A stretch of 64,000 bases of DNA from an uncultured Arthrobacter sp. (GTDB lineage: Bacteria; Actinomycetota; Actinomycetes; Actinomycetales; Micrococcaceae): positions 1 to 64,000 of the forward strand of contig NZ_CANLXP010000015.1 in the NCBI RefSeq assembly GCF_947495145.1. Direction: 5' to 3'. The notes beneath the pieces were generated by a model, which was not told the DNA's origin, ran no database searches, and saw nothing but the letters and a program-made list of their open reading frames with translations. Shown here in pieces: positions 25,933 through 32,637 of the stretch (positions are counted from its first letter, which is position 1; the number at the start of each line of letters is the position of its first letter). Position numbers and translations under genes: made by a program.

Positions 25933-26145
25933 ATGACCCAGTCGAATAATCAACAGCCCCTGAACGTCAATCTCACAGAAGCCGCCGCGAAGAAGCTGGT
26001 GGATGATCCCCGGGCGCGTGAGGCGCTCGCGCGGAAGAACCCTGCCTTCGGCGAGCTGGACAGTGCACACAGCACCGGTCGGAGGAACAAATCAATCCAC
26101 CCCAGCAGCAAGCAGGGTAAGCCGGAGAAGAAGGTGCGCTGGTAG
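25933..26145 (+). CDS. Small basic hypothetical protein
   Basis: A 70-aa hydrophilic protein. An acidic/alanine helix at the N-terminal half (LTEAAAKKLVDDPRAREALA) is followed by a disordered, lysine-rich C-terminus (KSIHPSSKQGKPEKKVRW). The ribosome site GAAGGAGAG precedes the ATG by 6 nt, supporting translation. There is no recognised domain. The next element downstream is the large palindrome at 26189. Confidence 0.6.
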   Translation: MTQSNNQQPLNVNLTEAAAKKLVDDPRAREALARKNPAFGELDSAHSTGRRNKSIHPSSKQGKPEKKVRW

Positions 26146-26188
26146 TTCACCTGCCGGACGCCTGTCGGGAAAAAGGGAGTTAAAGTGA

Positions 26189-26239
26189 AACTGGCTCGCC
26201 ATTCTGCGTATGGGGGAATCGCAGAATGGGGAGCCAGTT
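26189..26239. promoter_or_regulatory. 20-bp-arm palindrome, probable operator
   Basis: Arms 26189-26208 (beginning AACTGGCTC and ending TTCTGCG) and 26220-26239 are complementary at 19 of 20 positions around an 11-nt centre. The right arm ends 7 bp before a TATACT -10 (26247-26252), so it overlaps where a -35 would lie. There is no following T tract, which argues against a simple terminator. Most likely it is the binding site of the HTH protein encoded 60 bp downstream. Confidence 0.55.
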
Positions 26240-26246
26240 CCCCAAC

Positions 26247-26252
26247 TATACT
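26247..26252 (+). promoter_or_regulatory. -10 element of the HTH/7-TM operon
   Basis: TATACT differs from the consensus at one position. Transcription would begin near 26259, giving a leader of about 40 nt. Confidence 0.5.
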
Positions 26253-26300
26253 TCACGGGAGGGGTCAAAAGTCCAGTCAAACTCCACCTGAAGGGTGATG

Positions 26301-27035
26301 ATGACAGTCACAGCTAAAGCATTCCAGCTGTGGCGTACCCGGATAGCACCGGAGGCAACCGTTTCAGACCTCTGCCGCAAGGCGGACATCAAGCGCTCCA
26401 CCCTCGCCCAGCAGCTGGTTCGCGGAAAAGTCTCTCTTGAAACCGTGATCAGCGTTGCCCGCGCCTACGGGATTCCACCGGTGCAGGCGCTCAGTGAGTT
26501 CGACGGGTACCGGGACCTTGAGGACGGCATGTTGCCTCCCACTCCGGCTGAATACCTCAGCCAGGTATCCCCGATGGACCTCCTGCGGTTGGTCCTGGGG
26601 CGCAGCGAGGATACCGACTGCGTAGGCCGCCCGTTGAGCTTCCAACTGGCGCCGCTTCCACACCGCTATTCAGTGCGCTCCTGGTTCGAGGCGGTCGACC
26701 GCGGCGATCTTCGCCACGCCCTCACCTCAAGCACCGGCATCGCTCCGCAGAATCTCTCGGCCCAACTCAGCGCCGGCCGGTTGAATACGCAACTATGCGT
26801 CGAGGTTGCCCGGCTATCGGGGGTCTCGTTGGTGAACGGACTCGTTGTCACCGGGATCCTTACCCCTGAAGAGGGCGGCTGGGCCGACGACGGCCGCGAA
26901 CAGGTCTTGTGCGACCTGCCTGATTCGGAGCTCATTCTGATGGCCCGGGACCGGCTCGACGGGCTGGGCAAACGCCTGCGCAAACAGGAGCAGGACAACA
27001 CACGCGACCAGGCTTTATGGGAGAACCTCGGATGA
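26301..27035 (+). CDS. Helix-turn-helix (XRE-like) transcriptional regulator
   Basis: A 244-aa protein. Residues about 8-60 form a helix-turn-helix: TVSDLCRKADIKRSTLAQQL then VSLETVISVARAYGIPPVQALSEF. A second, weaker HTH-like repeat appears near 130-180 (ALTSSTGIAPQNLSAQLSAG), followed by a charged C-terminal coil. Starts at 26295 (GTG), 26298 and 26301 are all in frame. The ATG at 26301 leaves 5 nt after AAGGG and is preferred. It overlaps the downstream membrane gene (ATGA). Upstream sits a 20-bp-arm palindrome, so autoregulation is likely. The exact family is uncertain. Confidence 0.72.
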   Translation: MTVTAKAFQLWRTRIAPEATVSDLCRKADIKRSTLAQQLVRGKVSLETVISVARAYGIPPVQALSEFDGYRDLEDGMLPPTPAEYLSQVSPMDLLRLVLGRSEDTDCVGRPLSFQLAPLPHRYSVRSWFEAVDRGDLRHALTSSTGIAPQNLSAQLSAGRLNTQLCVEVARLSGVSLVNGLVVTGILTPEEGGWADDGREQVLCDLPDSELILMARDRLDGLGKRLRKQEQDNTRDQALWENLG

Positions 27036-27772
27036 GTGTCGGGATGGCTATCCAATGGCTTGCGCTCGCGCTCTGCGTTATTTTCGCGTGCGTCCGACTG
27101 CCGGATGCAATGCGTGGCAGAGGGCGAAGCGTCTTTGCCGTGCTGGTCCTGTTCTGCGTGGCGGTGGCGTTGAGCCTGTCGCCGATCTATCTATTCGTTG
27201 ACAGCCTGCTCGGCGGGACCAATATCGCCAACCTGCTCATCCGGTTCACTCTCTATGCCATCATGTTGCTGCTGGGCGGGCGTATTGCTGCCGCCTTCGG
27301 GTCCAGGCGTGCGCTCACCTTAATCAGGGGGCCGGTCGGCCTCGCGGTCCTGGGTCTTACGGTCGTGGCAACGGTGACCCTTTTTGTGGTGAGTGACCTG
27401 CCGGAATCCTCGACCGGGCTGCGCGCGTACGCTGATCAGTCCACGGTGCACTGGTACTCGCACCTGGGACGCATCTACCCTTCGTATGTCGGGGCGTGCC
27501 TGCTGGGTCCGTCAATCGCAGGTGTCCGCGATACATCGGCCCGCTCCCTGCATCGGATTGCAGCGGCTCTCCTTGCGCTCGGATTCGTGATGGCCCTGGG
27601 CCATACTGCCCTCAAGTTCACCGGCATCAGGACGGGAGCGGCTGACCTCATTCTGCCCTTCGGCGCAATAGTCCTGGTTACGACCGGCCTTACGATGATC
27701 TGGCTGTCCCGCAGGCGGGCGACCGGGCGCCGCTCGGCCAACTTCCTGGCGGATGAACACCGACAACCATGA
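27032..27772 (+). CDS. Seven-TM membrane protein, MAB_1171c / DUF6545-like
   Basis: A 246-aa integral membrane protein with about seven hydrophobic segments and a short basic C-terminal tail (SRRRATGRRS). Layout and size resemble the actinobacterial MAB_1171c-type putative transporters that are commonly encoded beside an XRE-type regulator, though the longer cytosolic C-terminal domain of those proteins is missing or reduced. The ATG at 27032 overlaps the regulator stop by 4 nt, so the two are made together. It may be a sensor, transporter or receptor partner of the HTH protein; which one cannot be told from sequence. Confidence 0.65.
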   Translation: MSVGMAIQWLALALCVIFACVRLPDAMRGRGRSVFAVLVLFCVAVALSLSPIYLFVDSLLGGTNIANLLIRFTLYAIMLLLGGRIAAAFGSRRALTLIRGPVGLAVLGLTVVATVTLFVVSDLPESSTGLRAYADQSTVHWYSHLGRIYPSYVGACLLGPSIAGVRDTSARSLHRIAAALLALGFVMALGHTALKFTGIRTGAADLILPFGAIVLVTTGLTMIWLSRRRATGRRSANFLADEHRQP

Positions 27773-27864
27773 GGTGCCGGTTAGTCCTTTTGGATGATTA
27801 TTGCGTCAATAGTTGGAAACACTGTTCACGTTTTCATCATGGTGTGTCAAAATTATGATTATGT

Positions 27865-27950
27865 AACTCCCGGTGACCGTGGGGGGTCAGCGGGTTACAC
27901 ACAGCAATAGGTGCGTCCATTAGAACGGGTGGACGCACCTATTTCGTTTC
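27865..27950 (+). ncRNA. Candidate small RNA with two hairpins
   Basis: An AT-rich tract (about 27785-27862) contains TTTTCA (27831-27836) and TATGAT (27854-27859) spaced 17 bp, a good promoter pair. The predicted RNA starts near 27866, at an imperfect hairpin (GTAACTCCCGGTGACC at 27863-27878 against GGTCAGCGGGTTAC at 27885-27898), and ends in the perfect 14-bp terminator at 27906-27943. No reading frame of note lies in the interval. It lies between a 7-TM gene and ptsH. Confidence 0.4.
27906..27950. terminator. Bidirectional terminator before ptsH 3' end
   Basis: AATAGGTGCGTCCA (27906-27919) pairs perfectly with TGGACGCACCTATT (27930-27943) around a 10-nt loop and is followed by TTCGTTTC. 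On the minus strand it serves ptsI-ptsH; on the plus strand, the sRNA candidate or the HTH/7-TM operon. Confidence 0.75.
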
Positions 27951-27981
27951 CTGCGCCGGTTACCGGACCGGTAGGGCCTGC

Positions 27982-28257
27982 TCAGGCGTCGTGGTCTGTC
28001 TCCAGGATGCGAACCAGAGAGTCGAGGGCGTCGCCTGCGCCATCATCTTCCGAGCGGAGAACCACCACGTTGCCGTGCTCGGCGCCCAGGCTCATCAGGG
28101 ACAGGATGGATGAGGCGTCCATGGCTTCATCCGCCGGGCTGCCCTCAAGGGCGATGGTGACCTCGACGGGGAGTTCTCCCGCCGCTTCAGCGAAGATGGC
28201 GGCAGGCCGGGCGTGAAGCCCTACCCGGCTGGCTACGGTTGCTTTGCGTTCGATCAT
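27982..28257 (-). CDS. ptsH: Phosphocarrier protein HPr
   Basis: A 91-aa general PTS phosphocarrier. His near residue 15 in VGLHARPAAIFAE is the EI-phosphorylated residue. The MDASSILSLMSLGAEHG region carries the serine position that HPr kinase uses in low-GC bacteria, but no HPr kinase is expected in actinobacteria. GGAAGGA precedes the ATG. It lies 29 bp downstream of ptsI. Together with EI it should also feed the HPr-like domain of DhaM in this window. Confidence 0.93.
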   Translation of the reverse strand: MIERKATVASRVGLHARPAAIFAEAAGELPVEVTIALEGSPADEAMDASSILSLMSLGAEHGNVVVLRSEDDGAGDALDSLVRILETDHDA

Positions 28258-28286
28258 GATCTTCCTTCCGTTGCTTTGGTGCGAGC

Positions 28287-29975
28287 CTACAGGCCCAGGG
28301 TCTCAAGAATCGGCAGACCGGCGCGCACTGCTGCGCGAGCCTCGAGGGCGGTGGGCGCGGCAAGAGCCTTCTCTGCCAGCTCCTGTGCGTCAGCGAGGGA
28401 CACCGATCCAATCACGGCAGCCACGGCTGCCAGTGCCCGTGAACTCATCGACAGCGATTGAACGCCCAGGCCAACCAGCACGACGGCGAGAGCCGGATCG
28501 GCGGCAGCCTCACCACATACGCCGACTGACTTGTCCCCACCCGCACCGTCCTGAGCGTCGTGATCCGTCTCGCCGCGGGCGGCGTCGGCACCGGCCACAG
28601 TGAGCCGGATCAGCTCAAGGACGGCCGGCTGCCAGGGATCGTTCAGGGCGGCGAGGGGTCCGAGCTGGCGGTCCGCGGCCATGACGTACTGCGTGAGGTC
28701 ATTGGTGCCGATCGACGCGAAGTTCACGTGCTGCAGGATGGTGCGTGAGGTCAGCGCGGCTGACGGAACCTCCACCATGACGCCGGGAACCTTGAGGCCG
28801 GCTGCTGCACAGGAATCAGCGAAACGCCGGGCCTCCTCCGCGGTGGAAATCATGGGTGCCATGACCCAGATGTCGGTGGTTGCGCCGTCGGCTGCTTCAG
28901 CAATCGCCTTCAGCTGGCGGTCGACCACCCCGGGCGTCGAAAGCTCCGTGCGGTAGCCGCGAACGCCGAGCGCAGGGTTCGGTTCCGAAGCGTCGGTCAG
29001 GAAGGGCAGGGGTTTGTCTGCTCCGGCGTCGAGTGTGCGCACCACTACTTTGCCGTCGGGGAACGCGTCGAACACCTGACGGTACGCTGCGGATTGCTCG
29101 GCGACGGTGGGCTCGGTGTCCCGGTCGAGGAAACAGAATTCCGTGCGCAGAAGTCCTACGCCTTCGGCACCGGCTTCGGCCGCCTTGCGGGCATCAGCAC
29201 CTGCCCCAACGTTGGCGAGCAGCGGCACGCGGTGCCCGTCCGTCGTCGTGCAGGTACCGCTGTAGGTGCCGAGGGAGCGCGCCTGTTCAGCCCAGATGAC
29301 GGCTGCCGTGCGCTCGACGTCACCCGGCCCGGTAAGCACTGTCCCGGCGGCGCCGTCGACGAAGACTTCCGTGCCGTCCTCGATGTCCTCAACCCCGCGG
29401 GCGGCGACCACGGCGGGCAGCCCCAGTGCACGCGCCAGGATGGCCGTGTGGGACTGGGGGCCGCCGGAGGAAGTGATCAGTGCCAGAACCCGTTCCGGGT
29501 TGAGCGTGGCGGTATCGGCCGGCGCAAGGTCCTCCGCGGCGAGGACGAACGGGTGGTCCGCCGTGGGAATGCCGGGAGCCGGCTGGCCGCGCAGTTCAGC
29601 GACCACCCGCGAGCGGACGTCCAGAACGTCCTGGGTTCGTTCGGCCATGTAGCCGCCCAGGCCGCGGAGCATGTCCGCGACCTGGGCGCCCGCCTCCCAT
29701 ACCGCGCGCTCGGCTGACGTGCCGGCCACGATGAGCGCGTTGGCCGACTTCAGGAGCATTGGATCCGCAGCCATCATGGCCGTGGCTTCAAGAACTGCCC
29801 TTGCGTCGCCGGTTGCGGAGTCGGCGCGTTTCTGGAGTTCAGCCTGGACGGTCTTGGCGGCGGTCTTCAGCCGTGCCGTCTCCTCGTCAACCGTGGTGTT
29901 GGACCGCCGTTCCCGGGCGGCGAGCCATTGGCGGAATCGATGGAGAAGGCACTGACAGCCGAGGGAAACACTCAC
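28287..29975 (-). CDS. ptsI: Phosphoenolpyruvate-protein phosphotransferase (EI), abnormal 5' end
   Basis: From VDEETARLKTAAK onward this is a normal EI: the phospho-His in GGPQSHTAILARALG, GVGLLRTEFCFL, VVRTLDAGADKPL, GVRGYRTELS and SIGTNDLTQYVMAADR of the PEP-binding domain, and GVCGEAAADP near the C-terminus. Upstream of VDEE the expected GVGVSxGxxxG start and Pro-rich segment are not recognisable. The in-frame residues (MSVSLGCQC...) look unlike EI, and the frame stays open further upstream into probable antisense sequence. GTG 29975 would give 562 aa, near the usual length, so the start is provisional. A rearrangement, frameshift pair or sequencing error is possible. An extra acidic insert of about 15 residues (ARGETDHDAQDGAGG) precedes GVCGEAAAD. 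Confidence 0.72.
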   Translation of the reverse strand: MSVSLGCQCLLHRFRQWLAARERRSNTTVDEETARLKTAAKTVQAELQKRADSATGDARAVLEATAMMAADPMLLKSANALIVAGTSAERAVWEAGAQVADMLRGLGGYMAERTQDVLDVRSRVVAELRGQPAPGIPTADHPFVLAAEDLAPADTATLNPERVLALITSSGGPQSHTAILARALGLPAVVAARGVEDIEDGTEVFVDGAAGTVLTGPGDVERTAAVIWAEQARSLGTYSGTCTTTDGHRVPLLANVGAGADARKAAEAGAEGVGLLRTEFCFLDRDTEPTVAEQSAAYRQVFDAFPDGKVVVRTLDAGADKPLPFLTDASEPNPALGVRGYRTELSTPGVVDRQLKAIAEAADGATTDIWVMAPMISTAEEARRFADSCAAAGLKVPGVMVEVPSAALTSRTILQHVNFASIGTNDLTQYVMAADRQLGPLAALNDPWQPAVLELIRLTVAGADAARGETDHDAQDGAGGDKSVGVCGEAAADPALAVVLVGLGVQSLSMSSRALAAVAAVIGSVSLADAQELAEKALAAPTALEARAAVRAGLPILETLGL

Positions 29976-30029
29976 GCCCTCGAGCTGCTGCGGGAGTACG
30001 TGCGGCTCGAGCGGGAGGCGCAGCCCTAG
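29905..30029 (+). pseudogene. Possible 3' remnant of an unidentified gene opposite the ptsI 5' end
   Basis: On the plus strand a frame ending at the TAG of 30027-30029 reads as a typical helical C-terminus (ESMEKALTAEGNTH, then ALELLREYVRLEREAQP) with high third-position GC. It has no start or upstream body; leftwards it runs into the antisense of ptsI. If real, it is the tail of another gene joined to a 5'-truncated ptsI. I cannot name the family. Confidence 0.25.
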
Positions 30030-30030
30030 G

Positions 30031-30078
30031 AAACCGGAGCGTTGGGCAGCCGGAGCGTTGGGAAACCGGAGCCCTAGG
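30031..30078. repeat. Three 16-bp tandem repeats
   Basis: Units AAACCGGAGCGTTGGG (30031), CAGCCGGAGCGTTGGG (30047) and AAACCGGAGCCCTAGG (30063) follow each other without gaps, and a fourth partial copy (TAACCGG) begins at 30079. CCTAGG palindromes mark both ends. The last unit contributes the TAG stop of the PAP2 gene. Confidence 0.6.
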
Positions 30079-30883
30079 TAACCGGCCCGGCCCGGCGCTC
30101 CCGCCGGTAATTCCGGAACGTCAGCAGCAGCCGGTGAGCCGTGATGACGAGGGCCATCCAGGCCAGACCCAGCGTCCACGCGACCGCTACGTCCGTAACC
30201 CAGTGATGCCCGAGATACACGCGGGTCAGCCCCATGATGAACGCGAAGACGATGGCCGCGGTGATGGTCAGTGCCCGGGCCCGTTTGGAATGCTGCCGCA
30301 GTACCAGCAGGTACGCGGTGATGCCCGAGATGACGACAGCGTTCAGCGTGTGCCCGCTGGGAAACGACGGCGACAGCTCAAACGGCGGCACCGCGAACTG
30401 GAGATCGGGCCGCAGCCGACCGATGGCGTCCTTGCCGAGGACCGTCATCAGCAGCGATCCTCCGGCGGCGACGACCATCAGGATGAACGGTGTGAATGAC
30501 CGGCGAACCAGAGTCAGCGCAAGCACTGCACAGGTGGCGAGGATGGGCATCCCCACCGGTCCGCCCAGGTGGGTGAACGCGGTCGCCGCCTCGTTGAGCC
30601 AGGGCGAACGCAGTTCCAGTGCCGCATTGAGCGCCGGCTGGTCCAGGGCAGCGATTCCGTCTTCCTCCGCCACCGCTTCGTAAACCTCCGCTGATGCGAC
30701 GGTGAGCGATATCGCGGCACCGATTCCTACAGCGAGCAGCAACAGAAGTGCCCACCGCGGCCCGATCCACTGCGCAACAGCCCGAACGCACGTGACCAGG
30801 AACCGGCCGACCGGCGTCGTCCATCTGGTCAGGTCGCGGGTACCGACATGATGGTCTTCGTTCTCCGGGTCCTGGAATGACAT
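30074..30883 (-). CDS. PAP2 superfamily phosphatase
   Basis: A 269-aa membrane phosphatase with about six TM segments. All three PAP2 motifs are present: GKDAIGRLRP (K-x6-RP), SFPSGHTLN (PSGH) and GLTRVYLGHHWVTD (the R...H..D motif with the catalytic His). Likely substrates are lipid phosphates such as phosphatidic acid, undecaprenyl pyrophosphate or phosphatidylglycerol phosphate, dephosphorylated on the outer membrane face. The start is fixed by TAACCT (30890-30895, minus strand), 6 nt before the ATG. Divergent from pdxH, which also has a leaderless promoter. Confidence 0.87.
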   Translation of the reverse strand: MSFQDPENEDHHVGTRDLTRWTTPVGRFLVTCVRAVAQWIGPRWALLLLLAVGIGAAISLTVASAEVYEAVAEEDGIAALDQPALNAALELRSPWLNEAATAFTHLGGPVGMPILATCAVLALTLVRRSFTPFILMVVAAGGSLLMTVLGKDAIGRLRPDLQFAVPPFELSPSFPSGHTLNAVVISGITAYLLVLRQHSKRARALTITAAIVFAFIMGLTRVYLGHHWVTDVAVAWTLGLAWMALVITAHRLLLTFRNYRRERRAGPVT

Positions 30884-30938
30884 CTTTCGAGGTTAGCAAC
30901 GCAGCCCGCTCCCTGCTCGGCCGGCCGGTGGCAAAGCG

Positions 30939-30950
30939 TAGGCTCTGAGC
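30939..30950 (+). promoter_or_regulatory. Leaderless promoter of pdxH
   Basis: TAGGCT (30939-30944) ends 6 nt before the ATG at 30951. The divergent PAP2 promoter -10 lies at 30890-30895, leaving only about 45 bp between the two -10 elements. Confidence 0.55.
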
Positions 30951-31598
30951 ATGAGCACACCCGTCCAAAACCTGCTGCGCGGACTGCCCGTCTTCCCCGA
31001 CCAGATGCAGCCGTTTGACCCGGCCGCTGCGCCTGATTCACCCCTGAACCTGTTCACCGAGTGGCTGGGCGCCGCGATCGACGGCGGTGTTCCCGCCCCG
31101 CATGCAGTCACCGTCTCAACAGTCGACGACGACGGCCGCCCGGCCGCGCGCGTGGTCATCCTTAGGGACCTCGACGATCACGGATTCTCGTTCGCCACCA
31201 GCAGCGGGAGCCCCAAGGGGCGGCAACTGCACGGGACGCCCTATGCAGCGCTGACTTTTTTCTGGCAGGAGGTGGGCCGGCAGGTTCGCGTCAGCGGCGC
31301 CGTGACGCCGGGAACCGCTGAGGAGAACGACGCTGACTTCCGCCGTCGTCATCCTGCTGCGCGTGCTCTGGTGCTGGCAGGGCAGCAGAGCGATGTTCTT
31401 CGGGAGGGCGAGTCGGTGAGTGCCGCCGTCGAGCGTGAGCTGGCCGGAATCGAGCATAAGGGATCGGCGACGTGGACCGTCTACACGGTGGCGCCGGAAC
31501 AGGTGGAGTTCTGGCAGGCGGATGCGGAGCGCCGCCACACGCGCCTCCGGTATTTGCGCAGAGGCGCGGGCTGGAGGCGCGAGGTCCTCTGGCCCTGA
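30951..31598 (+). CDS. pdxH: Pyridoxamine 5'-phosphate oxidase PdxH
   Basis: A 215-aa FMN enzyme that oxidises pyridoxamine/pyridoxine phosphate to pyridoxal 5'-phosphate. AVTVSTVDDDGRPAARVVIL (about 52-71), FATSSGSPKGRQL, ALTFFWQEVGRQVRVSG and the C-terminal dimerisation segment WQADAERRHTRLRY are the expected PdxH motifs. It is clearly separate from the small PPOX-fold gene at 21.4 kb. The 3' end coincides with one arm of a 27-bp inverted repeat. Confidence 0.92.
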   Translation: MSTPVQNLLRGLPVFPDQMQPFDPAAAPDSPLNLFTEWLGAAIDGGVPAPHAVTVSTVDDDGRPAARVVILRDLDDHGFSFATSSGSPKGRQLHGTPYAALTFFWQEVGRQVRVSGAVTPGTAEENDADFRRRHPAARALVLAGQQSDVLREGESVSAAVERELAGIEHKGSATWTVYTVAPEQVEFWQADAERRHTRLRYLRRGAGWRREVLWP

Positions 31599-31659
31599 AG
31601 TTTTGTCCACCTCTGGTGACTTCGCCCCAGCAGAAGCCACCAGAAGTGCACAAAACTTC
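31597..31659. repeat. 27-bp-arm inverted repeat between convergent genes
   Basis: Arms 31597-31623 (starting GAAGTTTTGTCCAC) and 31633-31659 (ending GTGCACAAAACTTC) pair at 24 of 27 positions around a 9-nt loop. It begins within the pdxH stop codon and ends 11 bp before the aldo/keto reductase 3' end. It is probably a bidirectional terminator, but the length and sequence also resemble a dispersed palindromic element. Confidence 0.65.
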
Positions 31660-31669
31660 CGGTCTTGCG

Positions 31670-32503
31670 CTAGTGACCGAAGGAATCCGAGTCGGTGAGG
31701 TCGCCGTCGCCGGTGTCCAGCGCAGACAGCGATTCAACTTCGTCCTGGGTGAGTTCGAAGCCGAATAGATTGATGTTCTGCTTGATGCGCAGCGGGTTGG
31801 CGGACTTGGGGATGGCCACCAGCCCGAGCTGGATGTGCCAGCGCAGGACAATCTGTGCCGGTGTCATGCCGTACTTGTCCGCGAGTTGATCTACGGCGGG
31901 ATCCTGCAGCAGGTTGCCGCCCTTGCCGAGCGGGCTCCAGGACTCCGTCACGATCCCGTGCCTGGCATGGAAGTGCCGCGACTCGGGCCGGGTATGGCGT
32001 GGGTCCAGCTGGATCTGGTTGACGTCGGGCACCAGGCCCTCGTCAAGCACCCGCTGCAGGTGCGCCGGCTTGAAGTTCGAGACGCCGATGGCCCGGACCA
32101 GCCCGTCCTCGCGCAGTGCCGCGAGTCCCTTGACGGCGTCGACGTAGCGGTCCTGGTCCGGATTGGGCCAGTGCACCAGCAGCAGGTCTATGTAGTCGAC
32201 GCCCAGCCGGGCGGCGCTCTGCTCGTAAGCCTTCCGGACGCCGTCGACGCTGTGCCACTGCTTGTTGAACTTGGTGGTGATGAAAACCTGATCCCGGTCG
32301 ATTCCCGACCGTCGGATCCCCTCTCCGACGCCGGCCTCGTTGCCGTAATTCTCCGCGGTGTCGAAGAGACGGTAACCAACTGACACTGCCTGTTCGACGG
32401 CGACGGCTGCCTCGTCGTCGTCGAGCGGCCAGGTGCCCAGCCCGAGCACCGGAATGGAGGCGCCGCTAAGGAGCTCGATGGTGGGTGCCGCTGCGTCAGT
32501 CAT
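31670..32503 (-). CDS. Aldo/keto reductase
   Basis: A 277-aa NADPH-dependent (beta/alpha)8-barrel oxidoreductase of the 2,5-diketo-D-gluconate reductase type. Catalytic Asp/Tyr are in LFDTAENYGNEAGVGEGI (about 45-62), Lys is in FITTKFNKQWH, and His is in DLLLVHWPNPD. IGVSNFKPAHLQ and the cofactor-binding VAIPKSANPLRIKQN near the C-terminus complete the pattern. The natural substrate is unknown. GAGGAGAA precedes the ATG at 32503. Confidence 0.88.
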   Translation of the reverse strand: MTDAAAPTIELLSGASIPVLGLGTWPLDDDEAAVAVEQAVSVGYRLFDTAENYGNEAGVGEGIRRSGIDRDQVFITTKFNKQWHSVDGVRKAYEQSAARLGVDYIDLLLVHWPNPDQDRYVDAVKGLAALREDGLVRAIGVSNFKPAHLQRVLDEGLVPDVNQIQLDPRHTRPESRHFHARHGIVTESWSPLGKGGNLLQDPAVDQLADKYGMTPAQIVLRWHIQLGLVAIPKSANPLRIKQNINLFGFELTQDEVESLSALDTGDGDLTDSDSFGH

Positions 32504-32625
32504 GTTCTCCTCGTATCGTTCGGGTGTGCAACTTCTTTCCCAGCTTTCTAGCTGGGACGGTAGTGCGTCAATCCGGTGACCCGAGCGTGACGGGAAAAAC
32601 AGTGGTGCGGAAAGGGCCGTGCGGG

Positions 32626-32637
32626 CAGACTGGGACC
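32626..32637 (+). promoter_or_regulatory. Leaderless promoter of the Y-family polymerase gene
   Basis: CAGACT (32626-32631) lies 6 nt before GTG 32638, which therefore is the favoured start. Confidence 0.5.

Noticed and set aside
29975-30179. Further in-frame extension of ptsI up to 30179
   Set aside because: It overlaps the PAP2 gene and the 16-bp tandem repeats; composition is Pro/Arg shadow-like, so it is not part of EI.
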